Notes under the pieces: generated by a model
The model's input: only the letters and a program-made list of their open reading frames with translations
Databases searched by the model: none
What the model was told of the DNA's origin: nothing
Shown: in pieces, positions 25,894-34,825 of the stretch
How the letters are laid out: each line of letters begins with the position of its first letter
Position numbering within the stretch: position 1 is the first letter of the stretch
Assembly (NCBI RefSeq): GCF_015865035.1
Contig: NZ_JADZGI010000001.1
Coordinates: 1,426,001 to 1,490,000 of the forward strand
DNA: 64,000 nucleotides
Direction: 5' to 3'
Source of the DNA: Novosphingobium aureum
GTDB lineage: Bacteria > Pseudomonadota > Alphaproteobacteria > Sphingomonadales > Sphingomonadaceae
Program-made: the position numbers and the translations under genes

Positions 25894-26586
25894 ATGCGTG
25901 GATTTCCTTTTGATATCGTCGGTTTCGACCTCGACGGAACGCTTCTCAACACCGAGGGTGACCTTGGCGCGGCGGTCAATCACGCCTTGGCGCTCGAAGG
26001 TCGCACTGCGATCCCCGCTAATGGTGTGCGCGAGCTTGTCGGGGGCGGTGCGAAGAAGATGCTGGGGCGCGCGCTGGAGGTCACCGGCGGTCCGGTCGAT
26101 CCGGTGCGCTTCGAGGAACTGCATCAATCTCTCCTTGGATATTATGAGGATAACATCGCGGTCGAGACCTGCTTGTTCCCCGGGGGAGAGGCGATGCTCG
26201 ACGATCTCGCCGCACGCGGTGTGCGTCTCGCGGTGGTGACCAACAAGCTTGAGCGTTTCGCAGTGACGATCCTCGACGCGCTCGGCCTTTCGCAGCGCTT
26301 CTTCACCGTGATCGGGGGAGATACGCTCGGGCCGGGGCGCGCCAAGCCTGCCCCCGATCTCATCCAGCTCATGCTCGAGCGCGCCGGGGTGGCGCAGGGC
26401 GAGCAGGCAAGCGCTGCCTATATCGGCGACACCACGTACGACACCCGCGCGGCGCAGGCGGCGGGGCTGCCCTGCGTGGTGGTCGGCTTCGGCTTCAACG
26501 ACGGTGCGCCGCACGAGCTGGGCGGGACCGCGGTGATCGAGCATTTCGACGAACTCGTGCCCACGCTGGAGCGGATCGGGGCCTGA
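25894..26586 (+). CDS. gph: phosphoglycolate phosphatase-type HAD hydrolase
   Basis: 230 aa HAD-superfamily phosphatase. Motif I is FDLDGTL with nucleophile D12 and acid/base D14. Motif II Thr is in V-V-T-N-K, motif III Lys in R-A-K-P-A-P-D and motif IV in Y-I-G-D-T-T-Y-D. The cap insert G-V-R-E-L-V-G-G-G-A is typical of Gph. Dephosphorylating 2-phosphoglycolate is the family role; specificity is inferred. Start ATG has CTGGGGA upstream. Confidence 0.85.
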   Translation: MRGFPFDIVGFDLDGTLLNTEGDLGAAVNHALALEGRTAIPANGVRELVGGGAKKMLGRALEVTGGPVDPVRFEELHQSLLGYYEDNIAVETCLFPGGEAMLDDLAARGVRLAVVTNKLERFAVTILDALGLSQRFFTVIGGDTLGPGRAKPAPDLIQLMLERAGVAQGEQASAAYIGDTTYDTRAAQAAGLPCVVVGFGFNDGAPHELGGTAVIEHFDELVPTLERIGA

Positions 26587-26610
26587 TTTCCGCCATCTGC
26601 GGCCCTTGTC

Positions 26611-29547
26611 TCAGGGCACCTGTGCCTCGCGTGGCAGCACGGTGACCTCGAGCGCTGCATCGGGATCGAGATAGCGCAGCGCCTCGGCGCGCACGTCGAG
26701 CGCGGTGAGCTTTTCCAGCCTGCCCGCCGCCGCGAGGTAGCGCGCAATGCGACCTGGTTCGCTCTGCGCGCGATCGACCAGTGACATCCAGCCGCTGTTG
26801 GTCTTGAGCCCGTTCTGCAAGGCCTCGAGGATTGGCTGGCGCGCGCGGGCGAGGGTGTCGGCATCGACAGGTGCCGCGCGCAGGCTCTCCACCACCGAAC
26901 GGATCGCACGGCGCGCCGCTGGCACGTCGGCGACGTCAAGCGAGGCGGTTACCGAGAACAGCCCGTAGTCCTTCCAGTGGCGCGAGAGCGAACTGGCGGC
27001 CGAGGGCGAATAGGCCTTGCCCAGCGCCTCGCGCAGTTCGTCGGTGAGTTCGACGCGCATGACCCGTTCGAGCAGTTCGAGCGCGAGTGCTTCGGTGGGA
27101 TCGCTGTCGTCGCGGGTCGGCCAGGTCATGCGCAGGAGGGCCTGGTCGGCGGGGCCGTCGTGGCGCAGAACGCGCGGCGAACGGTCCTGCGTAAAGGTGC
27201 GGGCAGGTTGTCCGGAATGGTCGCGGAAGGCGGCCTCGCGTTCGGGCAGCGCGCCGAAGGTGCGCGCGACCTCGGCGATCACCTGATCCTCGTCGATGTC
27301 GCCGACGACCGCGATTTCGATTGCGCCGTGAGCAAGGCGATCGGCGATGTCCTCGCGCAGCTTCGCGAAGGTCAGTTCGCGGTAGGTCTGGACCGGCTGG
27401 AGGCTGAAGCGCGGATCGCCGTCCGAGAGGATGCGCCCGAGATCGGCCTGAAGCGCTGCGCCCGGCGTCGCGTGGAGCTTGGCGAAGGAGTTGTTCACCG
27501 CCTGCCTATACTGCACTTCGCCCTCGAGCCGGTAGCCGGGATCGGTGGCGAGCGCTGCAAGCAGTTCGAGCTGGAGTTCGAGGTCGCGCGGGGTGGTCTG
27601 CGCGCTGCTCTTGAAGCTCGCCGGATCGCTCTCGAAGGCGAAGCCGAGCGTGCGTCCGGCAAGGATCGTGTCGAGTGCATCGCGGCTGTGCTTGCCGAGC
27701 CCACCGAGCGGCAAGTAGCTGGCCATCTCGGTCGCCGCCGGATTTTCGGCGGTGTCGAGCATGTCGCCGCCGTCGATCGAGACCTGTACGCGGACCTTGT
27801 CCTTTTCCAGAGAAGTGCGGCGCAGGTTGAGCATGACGTTGTTGGCGAAGCGAACCTCCCGGATGCCGAGCTGTCGTTCGACGTGGTCGGAGACCACGCT
27901 GCCTGCCCGCCCGAAATCGGTATAGGCGAAGGCCTCGGTAGTGCGCGTATCGGCTTCGGGGAGCGGCGCGCGCATGGCATCGCGCCAGGCCTTGCGCAGT
28001 GCGTCCTTGCCGCCTTGAGGGGCATAGCGCCCCTCGAAACGCAGCAATGGGTCCTTGAGCGGCACCGCTTCCTCGCTCATCGCCTTGAGGACTGCTTCGG
28101 GCGTGATGTAGGGCGCGAAGGCCTTGAACCGGGCGAGGACCGTGTCCGGGGTCGAGGGGACCTGTCGCTCGGTGACGAGCGCGAGTGCCCCTGCGACGAG
28201 ACCCGCATTGCTGCGCGTGTCGGCAGCGCCGGCTGCATCGACCAGCTGCGCGCGAATTGCCGCGACCTGTTCGGCGACTTCGGCCTCGGTAAAGCCGCGT
28301 TTCAGAGCCTTGCGGTATTCGCCCAATGCTGCGGCCAGACCCTCGCGCCACTTGCGATCGATCGAATCGACGATCAGCCGGGTCGCGCGCCCGGCCTCGA
28401 AGACGTCGCCCGTGCCGAAGCCTGCGCCGCGAAACGGCGGACTGGCGCTGCGCGAGAGGCTCTGCAGGCGACGGTTGACGATGGCGTAGCCGATCGTGCG
28501 CAGCAGCTTCTCCTGTCGGGTGGCAACGCTGTCGGGTTCGTCCAGATACTTGCCGCTACGCACCGCGGTGATCCGCTCGGACAGCGCCGGGTCGAGGTAG
28601 ATTGCGGTACGTCCCTTGTCCTTGCGCGCGATCGGCCCCGCACCGGGCTGCGGTTCGGGCTGTTGTGGCGATGCCTGCCAGTCGTTGAAATGGCGGGTTA
28701 TCGCCGCCTCGATTGCGGCAGCGTCGTAGTCGCCCACGACGATCAGCGTCACGTGCGCGGGCACGTATTCGCGCGCATAGAAGGCGCGCAAAGAGGCGGC
28801 GTCCGCCTTGTCCAGCGTCTCGGTCAACCCGATCGGAAAGCGGTGCGCGAAACGGGCCTCGGGATAGAGGAACTGCGTGGAGGCTACAGTATTGCGGTAG
28901 TCGAAGCTGTTGCGGTCGCGCATCTCTGAAAGGATCACCCCGCGTTCCCGCGTCACCGCCTCGGGGGCGATGGTCAGCTCGCTCGCGGTCTCGCGCATCA
29001 GCATCAGGGCGGTGTCGAGCAACTTGGGATCGTTGGTCGGCAGGTCGAGCTTGTAGACCGTGCGCTCGAACCCGGTCGAGGCATTGGTGTCAGCCCCGAA
29101 GGCCAGCCCGGCGCGCTCCAGCAGCGGGACCATCTGCCCCTCCGGCACACGGCGCGAGCCGTTGAAGGCCATGTGCTCGATGAAGTGCGCGTAGCCCTGT
29201 TCGGCTTCGGTCTCATCGAGCGAGCCGGTCGCGACGACCATGCGCACGATGGCGGTGCCGGCGGGCAGGGCATTGTGGCGCACGATGACGCGCACGCCGT
29301 TCGCCAGCGTCGAGAACCGGTAGTCGGGATCGACCGGGATGTCGCTCGTCTCGAAGGCCCAGCCGCTGGCACGCGCTGATGCAGCGCCGGTGGACTTGTC
29401 TTCGTTGGCGGGCGCGAGAGCGACAGCAGCGGGGGCGGCAGGGGCAGGGGCAGGGGCAGGGGCAGGGGCAGGGGCAGGGGGTGTTTCGTGCGCGGCCAGC
29501 GAAATCGGGGCCAGCGCGGCAAACAGGGCGAGCAGCAATCCTCTCAT
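26611..29547 (-). CDS. M16 family zinc metallopeptidase (duplicated pitrilysin)
   Basis: 978 aa with signal peptide (M-R-G-L-L-L-A-L-F-A-A-L-A-P) and a linker of alternating Ala-Pro. The inverted zinc site HFIEH is at 121-125 and the distal glutamate lies in R-E-R-G-V-I-L-S-E. The usual second and third M16 repeats follow, with a degenerate copy lacking the zinc motif in the C-half. Likely a periplasmic peptidase. ATG at 29547 is chosen because the longer ORF would bury the signal peptide. Convergent with gph (24 nt). Confidence 0.9.
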   Translation of the reverse strand: MRGLLLALFAALAPISLAAHETPPAPAPAPAPAPAPAAPAAVALAPANEDKSTGAASARASGWAFETSDIPVDPDYRFSTLANGVRVIVRHNALPAGTAIVRMVVATGSLDETEAEQGYAHFIEHMAFNGSRRVPEGQMVPLLERAGLAFGADTNASTGFERTVYKLDLPTNDPKLLDTALMLMRETASELTIAPEAVTRERGVILSEMRDRNSFDYRNTVASTQFLYPEARFAHRFPIGLTETLDKADAASLRAFYAREYVPAHVTLIVVGDYDAAAIEAAITRHFNDWQASPQQPEPQPGAGPIARKDKGRTAIYLDPALSERITAVRSGKYLDEPDSVATRQEKLLRTIGYAIVNRRLQSLSRSASPPFRGAGFGTGDVFEAGRATRLIVDSIDRKWREGLAAALGEYRKALKRGFTEAEVAEQVAAIRAQLVDAAGAADTRSNAGLVAGALALVTERQVPSTPDTVLARFKAFAPYITPEAVLKAMSEEAVPLKDPLLRFEGRYAPQGGKDALRKAWRDAMRAPLPEADTRTTEAFAYTDFGRAGSVVSDHVERQLGIREVRFANNVMLNLRRTSLEKDKVRVQVSIDGGDMLDTAENPAATEMASYLPLGGLGKHSRDALDTILAGRTLGFAFESDPASFKSSAQTTPRDLELQLELLAALATDPGYRLEGEVQYRQAVNNSFAKLHATPGAALQADLGRILSDGDPRFSLQPVQTYRELTFAKLREDIADRLAHGAIEIAVVGDIDEDQVIAEVARTFGALPEREAAFRDHSGQPARTFTQDRSPRVLRHDGPADQALLRMTWPTRDDSDPTEALALELLERVMRVELTDELREALGKAYSPSAASSLSRHWKDYGLFSVTASLDVADVPAARRAIRSVVESLRAAPVDADTLARARQPILEALQNGLKTNSGWMSLVDRAQSEPGRIARYLAAAGRLEKLTALDVRAEALRYLDPDAALEVTVLPREAQVP
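29441..29480 (-). repeat. in-frame GGGGCA hexanucleotide repeat
   Basis: Six perfect GGGGCA units plus a partial one encode an (Ala-Pro)n linker right after the signal peptide of the M16 peptidase. Slippage by one unit would change the linker by two residues without frameshift. Confidence 0.9.
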
Positions 29548-29660
29548 CACCAGATGAGTGCCCGAGCAGGGCAGGCTTGCCAAGAGGGCGTCGGGTGCGT
29601 GGTACGAAAGTTCTCCGGTCGTTCCGGGACTTGCAGGCAGCAAGGCGCGTATCCGGATGC

Positions 29661-29697
29661 ACGAAGGGCGCCCTCCCGCCGGGAGGACGCCCTTCGT
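29661..29697 (-). terminator. terminator-like hairpin downstream of purC
   Basis: ACGAAGGGCG-CCTCCC pairs with GGGAGG-CGCCCTTCGT around a GCCG loop. It lies between the purC stop and the M16 start. The T tract is on the + strand, so on the minus strand it may act mainly as a transcript-stabilising 3-prime hairpin. Confidence 0.6.
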
Positions 29698-29721
29698 TTC
29701 GTCAGCCTTGCGTGCCGGGGC

Positions 29722-30504
29722 TTACTTGCCGCGCAGCTTGCGGTGCTGCGAGAGGTCGAAGACCTCGCTCGGGCCGTTGTCGTCCTGCAGCAGGCCGAGG
29801 CGGCGGGCGACTTCCTGGTAGGCCTCTTCCTCGCCGCCGAGGTCACGGCGGAAGCGGTCCTTGTCGAGCTTCTCGCCCGAGACCATGTCCCACAGGCGGC
29901 AGCCGTCGGGGCTGATCTCGTCGGCGAGGATCACGCGGCTGTAGTCGCCGTCCCAGATGCGGCCGAACTCGAGCTTGAAGTCGACGAGGCGGATGTTGAT
30001 CGCGGCGAACATGCCCGCCATGAAGTCGTTCACGCGGATCGCCATGGCGGCGATGTCCTGCATCTCCTCGTTCGAGGCCCAGCCGAAGCACGCGATGTGC
30101 TCTTCGGCGACGAGCGGATCGCCCAGTGCGTCGTCCTTGTAGCAGTACTCGATCAGGGTGTGCGGCAGCATCTCGCCCTCGGGGATGCCGAGGCGCTTGG
30201 AGATGGAGCCGGCGGCCACGTTGCGCACCACGACCTCGATCGGGATGATCTCGACCTGGCGAACGAGCTGTTCGCGCATGTTGAGGCGGCGGATGAAGTG
30301 GTTGGGGACGCCGATGTGGTTGAGGCGCGTGAACACGTACTCGCTGATGCGGTTGTTGATCACGCCCTTGCCCTGGATCGTGCCCTTCTTCTGGGCATTG
30401 AACGCGGTGGCGTCATCCTTGAAGTACTGGATCAGGGTGCCCGGCTCCGGACCCTCGTAGAGGATCTTGGCCTTGCCTTCGTAGATCTGGCGGCGACGGG
30501 ACAT
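29722..30504 (-). CDS. purC: phosphoribosylaminoimidazole-succinocarboxamide synthase
   Basis: 260 aa SAICAR synthetase. Begins S-R-R-R-Q-I-Y-E-G-K-A-K with the ATP-binding Gly-Lys, then Q-Y-F-K-D-D-A-T-A-F-N, V-V-R-N-V-A-A-G-S, L-V-D-F-K-L-E-F-G and the D-E-I-S-P-D substrate block. ATG at 30504 has AAGGA 9 nt upstream. The ORF extends 34 codons further upstream without family similarity. Confidence 0.97.
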   Translation of the reverse strand: MSRRRQIYEGKAKILYEGPEPGTLIQYFKDDATAFNAQKKGTIQGKGVINNRISEYVFTRLNHIGVPNHFIRRLNMREQLVRQVEIIPIEVVVRNVAAGSISKRLGIPEGEMLPHTLIEYCYKDDALGDPLVAEEHIACFGWASNEEMQDIAAMAIRVNDFMAGMFAAINIRLVDFKLEFGRIWDGDYSRVILADEISPDGCRLWDMVSGEKLDKDRFRRDLGGEEEAYQEVARRLGLLQDDNGPSEVFDLSQHRKLRGK

Positions 30505-30681
30505 CGTGTGTGATCCTTGCACTGGTAAGCGTGTTCGAAATAGCAAACCCCGACGCCTTGCCGTCGCTTGCACGACTGCGCGGGCCGGGGCATTCGAGGC
30601 GAGCATATAGTGGATGCGGGGCCAAAATCAAACTGTCCCGGCAAAGGCCGCAAAAACTGGCGGGTCTCGGGGCGCAAAGGC

Positions 30682-31191
30682 TCAGGAAGCGGTGAATTCC
30701 TCGACGAGGTGACTGGCGGCAAGCGAGACCTCGTGCCAGGTCTGTGCGAAGCCTTCCGCTCCACCGAAGTAGGGATCGGCGACCGACCGACCTTGCATTC
30801 CCGGCACGTGGTCCAGCAGCAGATCAAGGCTCGCGTTGGCCTGCACGGGGCGGATCGCTTCGAGGTCCTCCAGGTTCTGCGTATCGAGTGCAAGGACATG
30901 ATCGAAGCGGGTAAAGTCCGCCGCCGAGACCTGCCGGGCGCGATACTGGGAGATGTCTATGCCGTGGCGCTGCGCCTCGGCGCGCGCGCGCGGATCGGGC
31001 GCCTCGCCGATATGCCACGAACCGGTGCCGGCCGAGTCGACGGTGAGATGGACGCCCGCCGCTTCGGCTGCGTGACGAAGCGCCGCCTCGGCAAGGGGCG
31101 AGCGACAGATGTTTCCAAGGCAGACGAACAGGACGGAGCGCATTGGCGCATCGGGCAACCGTGACTGGAGAGAGGGCTTCGGCTCGGACAT
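30682..31191 (-). CDS. low-molecular-weight protein tyrosine phosphatase
   Basis: 169 aa from the first ATG, or 153 aa from the ATG at 31143, closer to the normal length of about 155. The C-x5-R P-loop is CLGNICR (Cys24 in the long numbering) and the general acid lies in A-D-P-Y-F-G. Cytosolic dephosphorylation of tyrosine-phosphorylated or arginine-phosphorylated targets is the family role. In many bacteria it controls exopolysaccharide kinases, but none is seen nearby. Confidence 0.9.
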   Translation of the reverse strand: MSEPKPSLQSRLPDAPMRSVLFVCLGNICRSPLAEAALRHAAEAAGVHLTVDSAGTGSWHIGEAPDPRARAEAQRHGIDISQYRARQVSAADFTRFDHVLALDTQNLEDLEAIRPVQANASLDLLLDHVPGMQGRSVADPYFGGAEGFAQTWHEVSLAASHLVEEFTAS

Positions 31192-31270
31192 GCTCCCTGT
31201 TAGCGTCCGCTCGCGCCGACGTCACCCGCGCCGTTGCAGGCCCACCCGATCTGCACGCGCGGCTCTTGCG

Positions 31271-31459
31271 TCATCCAGCGCGCAGGAAATCCATGAAACG
31301 GCTGACCAGCGAGGGTTCGTCGAGCGGTTGGATCGGCCCGTGGATGCGCAGACGCTTGTTGGGATCGAGTGGCGCGCGGCTGGCGCCGTCGGGAGCGGGG
31401 GAAAGCGTCTTCCCGAGCGGGTGCGAGGAGCGCTGCAAGTCTGGGTTCTGGTGCAACAT
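31271..31459 (-). CDS. possible small hypothetical protein
   Basis: 62 aa, starting M-L-H-Q-N-P-D-L-Q-R-S and ending in S-R-F-M-D-F-L-R-A-G. The ATG is preceded by GGAAAGACAGG. The pattern of proline/serine residues with a compact C-terminal helix looks like a real peptide, but I do not recognise a family. In-frame upstream ATG at 31528 would lengthen it to 85 aa. Confidence 0.38.
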   Translation of the reverse strand: MLHQNPDLQRSSHPLGKTLSPAPDGASRAPLDPNKRLRIHGPIQPLDEPSLVSRFMDFLRAG

Positions 31460-31764
31460 GGCCTGTCTTTCCGCCTTGACGAGATGGGGGGCTTGCCTGC
31501 GCCGGACCGGTTCGCCCTTGCAGGTCATCCACGATATTTCGCGAGTGCTTGCCTTCCGGCGCAGCGTACCCTCGGGCCTGGTCCGGCGAGTCCTTTGTGC
31601 TCGATCCTTCGAGACGAATGCCGCGCCGTTACGTCCTTTCTGGCGCAGGCCGCGTAACGCTTTTGTTACCGGCTACACTGCGGAAACGACGGAAGAGGAC
31701 AGGCTGCGTGCGGTTGGCGTTCGAACAGGGCCTGCTGGTACGCGACAGTCTGTCAGCCGGTCTC

Positions 31765-33969
31765 TCAGTTCTCGCCCGAAACGGGTTGTACGCGCGTTGC
31801 ACCGCTGTGCGCTTCCTGCGAAAGGCGCGTGATCATCGCCGAGACTTCGCTGCCCATGAAGGGCTTGGCGATCATCGGGCGCTGGGCATGGTTCTCGGGC
31901 AGATGCTCGCGGTCATAGCCACTGACGAAGGCAAAGGGCGTCGCGCGGGCGGCCAGTTCGTCGGCCACGGGCGTGATCCGCTCGCCGTTGAGGTTACCGT
32001 CGAGCAGCGCCACATCGGGGTTTTCGCGGGCAATCATCGACAGGGCCTGTTCGCATGAAGTCGCAGGGCCAAGGGGAAGCCCACCGGCATCCTCGATCTC
32101 CATAGCCAGTTCCATGGCCACCAGCGGTTCGTCCTCGACGATGAGCACCTTGAAGCCGGTGGTCGCGGCGTCGGGCCGGGCAGGCGCGGTGTCGCGAGTG
32201 CTTTCGCGAGCCGTGTCGTCTCCCTGCGCCGTCGCGGGGCCGGTCGCGGGAGCATCGCTGGCGACAGGCACGACCGGGAGAGGGTGCGCGCTATCCGGGG
32301 CGTCGTGCGGCGGCTCTCCTGCGCTGCCAGAGGTTTGCCTGGAGGTTTGTAGTGCAGGGGCGACCGGGATTGCAGCGCCCACGGCCAGTGCGGGCGCGTT
32401 CTGGCTGTGGGCCAAGCGGTCGTTATCGGCTTCGACCAGCGCAGCGGCGAGAGGCTCGCCAGAGAAACCGGGGGCTTGCATCGGCTCCCCGGGAGGAGAG
32501 ACCCTGGCAAGGCCGGACATGTCCGGCATCCCGCCAGCGTCGCCCGCCGCCGGGGACCCCAGTGGCGCGGCGCCCGTTTCGTCGTTCTCGGCGCCGGTGC
32601 AAACCAGCGGCACTTCGAGCTGCCAGCTCACCCCTTCCAGAGCGAAGTCGGCGGTGATGTGGGCGCCGTCGGCAGCCATGCTTTCGCGGATCAGGGTCGA
32701 GCCGAAGCCGCGCTGTTCTGGGGCATGGACGGGCGGGCCGCCGCGTTCGGTCCAGGTCAGCACGAGCCAGTCCGCGCGCCGGTGCCAGCTCAGTCGCACG
32801 GTCCCGATCTCGTTCGACAGGGCGCCGTACTTGTGCGCGTTGGTGGCCAGTTCGTGAAGGATCAGCGAGAAGCGCAAGGCCAGTTCGGGTGGCAGGTTGA
32901 CATCGCTGCCGTCGAGCACCAGCCGGTCTTCGCTGATTGCACCTATCGCGACCTGTTCGGCAACGAGACGGCGCAGGCTGGCGCTTTCCCATGTCGTCGC
33001 GCTGAGCAACGAATGCGCGCGAGAGAGCGCTTGGAGGCGACCGGTAAAGGCTTCCTGGAAATCCTTGGGCGAGCGTGCATGGCGCAGTCCCTGCGAGGCG
33101 ATCGCCTGGACCGTGGCCAGCGTGTTCTTCACCCGGTGATTGAGTTCGCCGATCAGGAGGCGCTGGGTCTGCTCGGCGCGGCGCCGCTCGGTGACGTCGA
33201 TCATCGAGAGCATGGTCCCCGCACTCTCCCGACCGTAGCCGGGCAGCGCGGTGCAGTACCATTCGCCCTCGCGCAGCATTCCGTCGGCGCGGCGGAAGCG
33301 GTGGTCCGTGACGAGACGCCCTTCCTCGCTGCCCAGCAGTTCGTGGATCGTGGCGATGAAGGGATCGCGATCCTCACTGGCGAGGAACGGCACGTCGGTG
33401 AGCTTGCGTCCGATCATGTCGTCCATCGAGAAGCCGATCGTACGCTCGGCGCCCTTGTACCAGCTTACGATGCGCAAGTCGGCATCGACCTCGATCGTGG
33501 CGAGCGGCGAATTGTCGCCATAGGCGCGCAGTCGGCCCAGCGCCATGCCGAGGGCGTCGCGCTGGTTCGCGATCTCGCGACGCTGGCGGGCGAGTTCGAT
33601 GAAGACCGCGATCTTCGAATTGAGGATGGTGATGTCGAGCGGCTTGTGCAGGTAGTCGACCGCGCCCGTCTCGAAGCCGCGGAAGCGGCGCTGCTCGTCC
33701 TTGGCGATGGCGGTGAGGAAGATGATCGGCACGCCGCGGGTGCGCTCCGTTCCGCGCATCAGCTCGGCCAGTTCGAAGCCGTCCATCTCGGGCATCTGCA
33801 CATCGAGCAGGGCGAGAGCGAAATCGTCGCGCAGCATCAGTTCGAGCGCTTCAAAGCCGGACTGGGCCGTGACCAATTCGACGCCGGGCTGGTCCAGCGC
33901 TGCCTCGAGCGCGACCAGGTTTTCCATCACGTCGTCGACGGCGAGGATTCTGAGCGGCTCATTCGGCAA
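31765..33969 (-). CDS. response regulator-PAS-HWE/HisKA_2 sensor kinase with C-terminal receiver
   Basis: 734 aa, cytosolic. N-terminal receiver (phospho-acceptor D56 in LLDVQMPEMDG), a PAS domain (about 150-265), then an HWE/HisKA_2-type kinase with phosphorylatable H278 in N-H-R-V-K-N-T-L-A-T-V and a degenerate N-box H-E-L-A-T-N-A-H-K, a proline/alanine-rich linker (about 460-620) and a second receiver (L-L-D-G-N-L-N). HWE-type kinases often feed the PhyR-EcfG stress cascade. TTG at 33969 is chosen since AGGAGG precedes it by 6 nt, overlapping the cheR stop by 11 nt. Confidence 0.88.
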   Translation of the reverse strand: MPNEPLRILAVDDVMENLVALEAALDQPGVELVTAQSGFEALELMLRDDFALALLDVQMPEMDGFELAELMRGTERTRGVPIIFLTAIAKDEQRRFRGFETGAVDYLHKPLDITILNSKIAVFIELARQRREIANQRDALGMALGRLRAYGDNSPLATIEVDADLRIVSWYKGAERTIGFSMDDMIGRKLTDVPFLASEDRDPFIATIHELLGSEEGRLVTDHRFRRADGMLREGEWYCTALPGYGRESAGTMLSMIDVTERRRAEQTQRLLIGELNHRVKNTLATVQAIASQGLRHARSPKDFQEAFTGRLQALSRAHSLLSATTWESASLRRLVAEQVAIGAISEDRLVLDGSDVNLPPELALRFSLILHELATNAHKYGALSNEIGTVRLSWHRRADWLVLTWTERGGPPVHAPEQRGFGSTLIRESMAADGAHITADFALEGVSWQLEVPLVCTGAENDETGAAPLGSPAAGDAGGMPDMSGLARVSPPGEPMQAPGFSGEPLAAALVEADNDRLAHSQNAPALAVGAAIPVAPALQTSRQTSGSAGEPPHDAPDSAHPLPVVPVASDAPATGPATAQGDDTARESTRDTAPARPDAATTGFKVLIVEDEPLVAMELAMEIEDAGGLPLGPATSCEQALSMIARENPDVALLDGNLNGERITPVADELAARATPFAFVSGYDREHLPENHAQRPMIAKPFMGSEVSAMITRLSQEAHSGATRVQPVSGEN

Positions 33970-34825
33970 GGGTGGCCTCCTGGACATTGAGGGAATTGCG
34001 GCGCCAGATTTTTGCATCGGGGGAGAACTCGGAGAACTGGTCGGCCTGGCTCGAGAAGTGGACGGTTTCGCGCGACCCCAGGCCGAGGAAGCCGCCGGGC
34101 GGCAGCGAGCGGGCGAACAGGCCGAAGGCCCGGTCCTGCAGGGCGCGGTCGAAGTAGATCAGCACGTTGCGGCTCGAGACAAGCTGAACCTCGGAGAAGA
34201 CCGCGTCGCTGGCCAGGTTGTGATCGGCAAAGACCACGCGGCGGCGCAGGCTCGGATCGAAGCGCGCGACGCCGTAGCTGGCAGTGTAGTAATCCGAGAG
34301 CGATGCCTTGCCGCCTGCCTCGCGGTAGTTGCGCGAGAAGCCTGCGATCCGCTCGATCTCGAATATCCCCGCCTCGGCGCGGGCGAGTGCGGCGCGGTTG
34401 ATGTCCGTGCAGTAGAACATCGTGCGCTCCTCGAGCCCTTCCTCGCGGAACAGGATCGCGAGCGAGTAGAACTCCTCGCCGTTGGCGCAGCCCGCCACCC
34501 ATACCTTGATCGAGGGCCAGGTGCGCAAGTGCGGGATCACGTTCTCGCGGATCGAGCGGAAGTACTCCGGGTCGCGGAACATCTCGCTAACCTGGATCGT
34601 GAGAAAGCCGATCAGCTCGGGCAGGCACGAGGTGTCATGCAAGATGTGCTCGAGCAGCCCCGAAAGGCTGGACGATCCGAAATGCGCCTTGGCGCGCTCG
34701 AGGCGGCGTAGGAGCGAGGCGCGCGAGTAATCGCGGAAATCGTACTGGTAGCGCCGCCAGATCGCCTCGATCAGCAGGTCCAGCTCGATCTCTTCGAGTG
34801 TCTCGTCGGAGCGATGCAGCATCAT
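33959..34825 (-). CDS. CheR-type SAM-dependent methyltransferase
   Basis: 288 aa, a full-length CheR: N-terminal helical domain (I-E-A-I-W-R-R-Y-Q-Y-D-F-R-D-Y-S), T-I-Q-V-S-E-M-F-R-D, SAM-binding V-W-V-A-G-C-A-N-G-E-E, Y-S-L-A-I, a Y-C-T-D-I-N acidic loop and N-V-L-I-Y-F. CheR methylates receptor glutamates, but there are no chemoreceptors or CheB in this operon, so the target is unclear. The ATG overlaps the upstream kinase stop (ATGA). Confidence 0.9.
   Translation of the reverse strand: MMLHRSDETLEEIELDLLIEAIWRRYQYDFRDYSRASLLRRLERAKAHFGSSSLSGLLEHILHDTSCLPELIGFLTIQVSEMFRDPEYFRSIRENVIPHLRTWPSIKVWVAGCANGEEFYSLAILFREEGLEERTMFYCTDINRAALARAEAGIFEIERIAGFSRNYREAGGKASLSDYYTASYGVARFDPSLRRRVVFADHNLASDAVFSEVQLVSSRNVLIYFDRALQDRAFGLFARSLPPGGFLGLGSRETVHFSSQADQFSEFSPDAKIWRRNSLNVQEATLAE

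Noticed and set aside
26977..28929. 650-codon plus-strand frame inside the M16 peptidase gene
   Set aside because: Antisense to a well supported gene with no domain; a GC-skew artefact.
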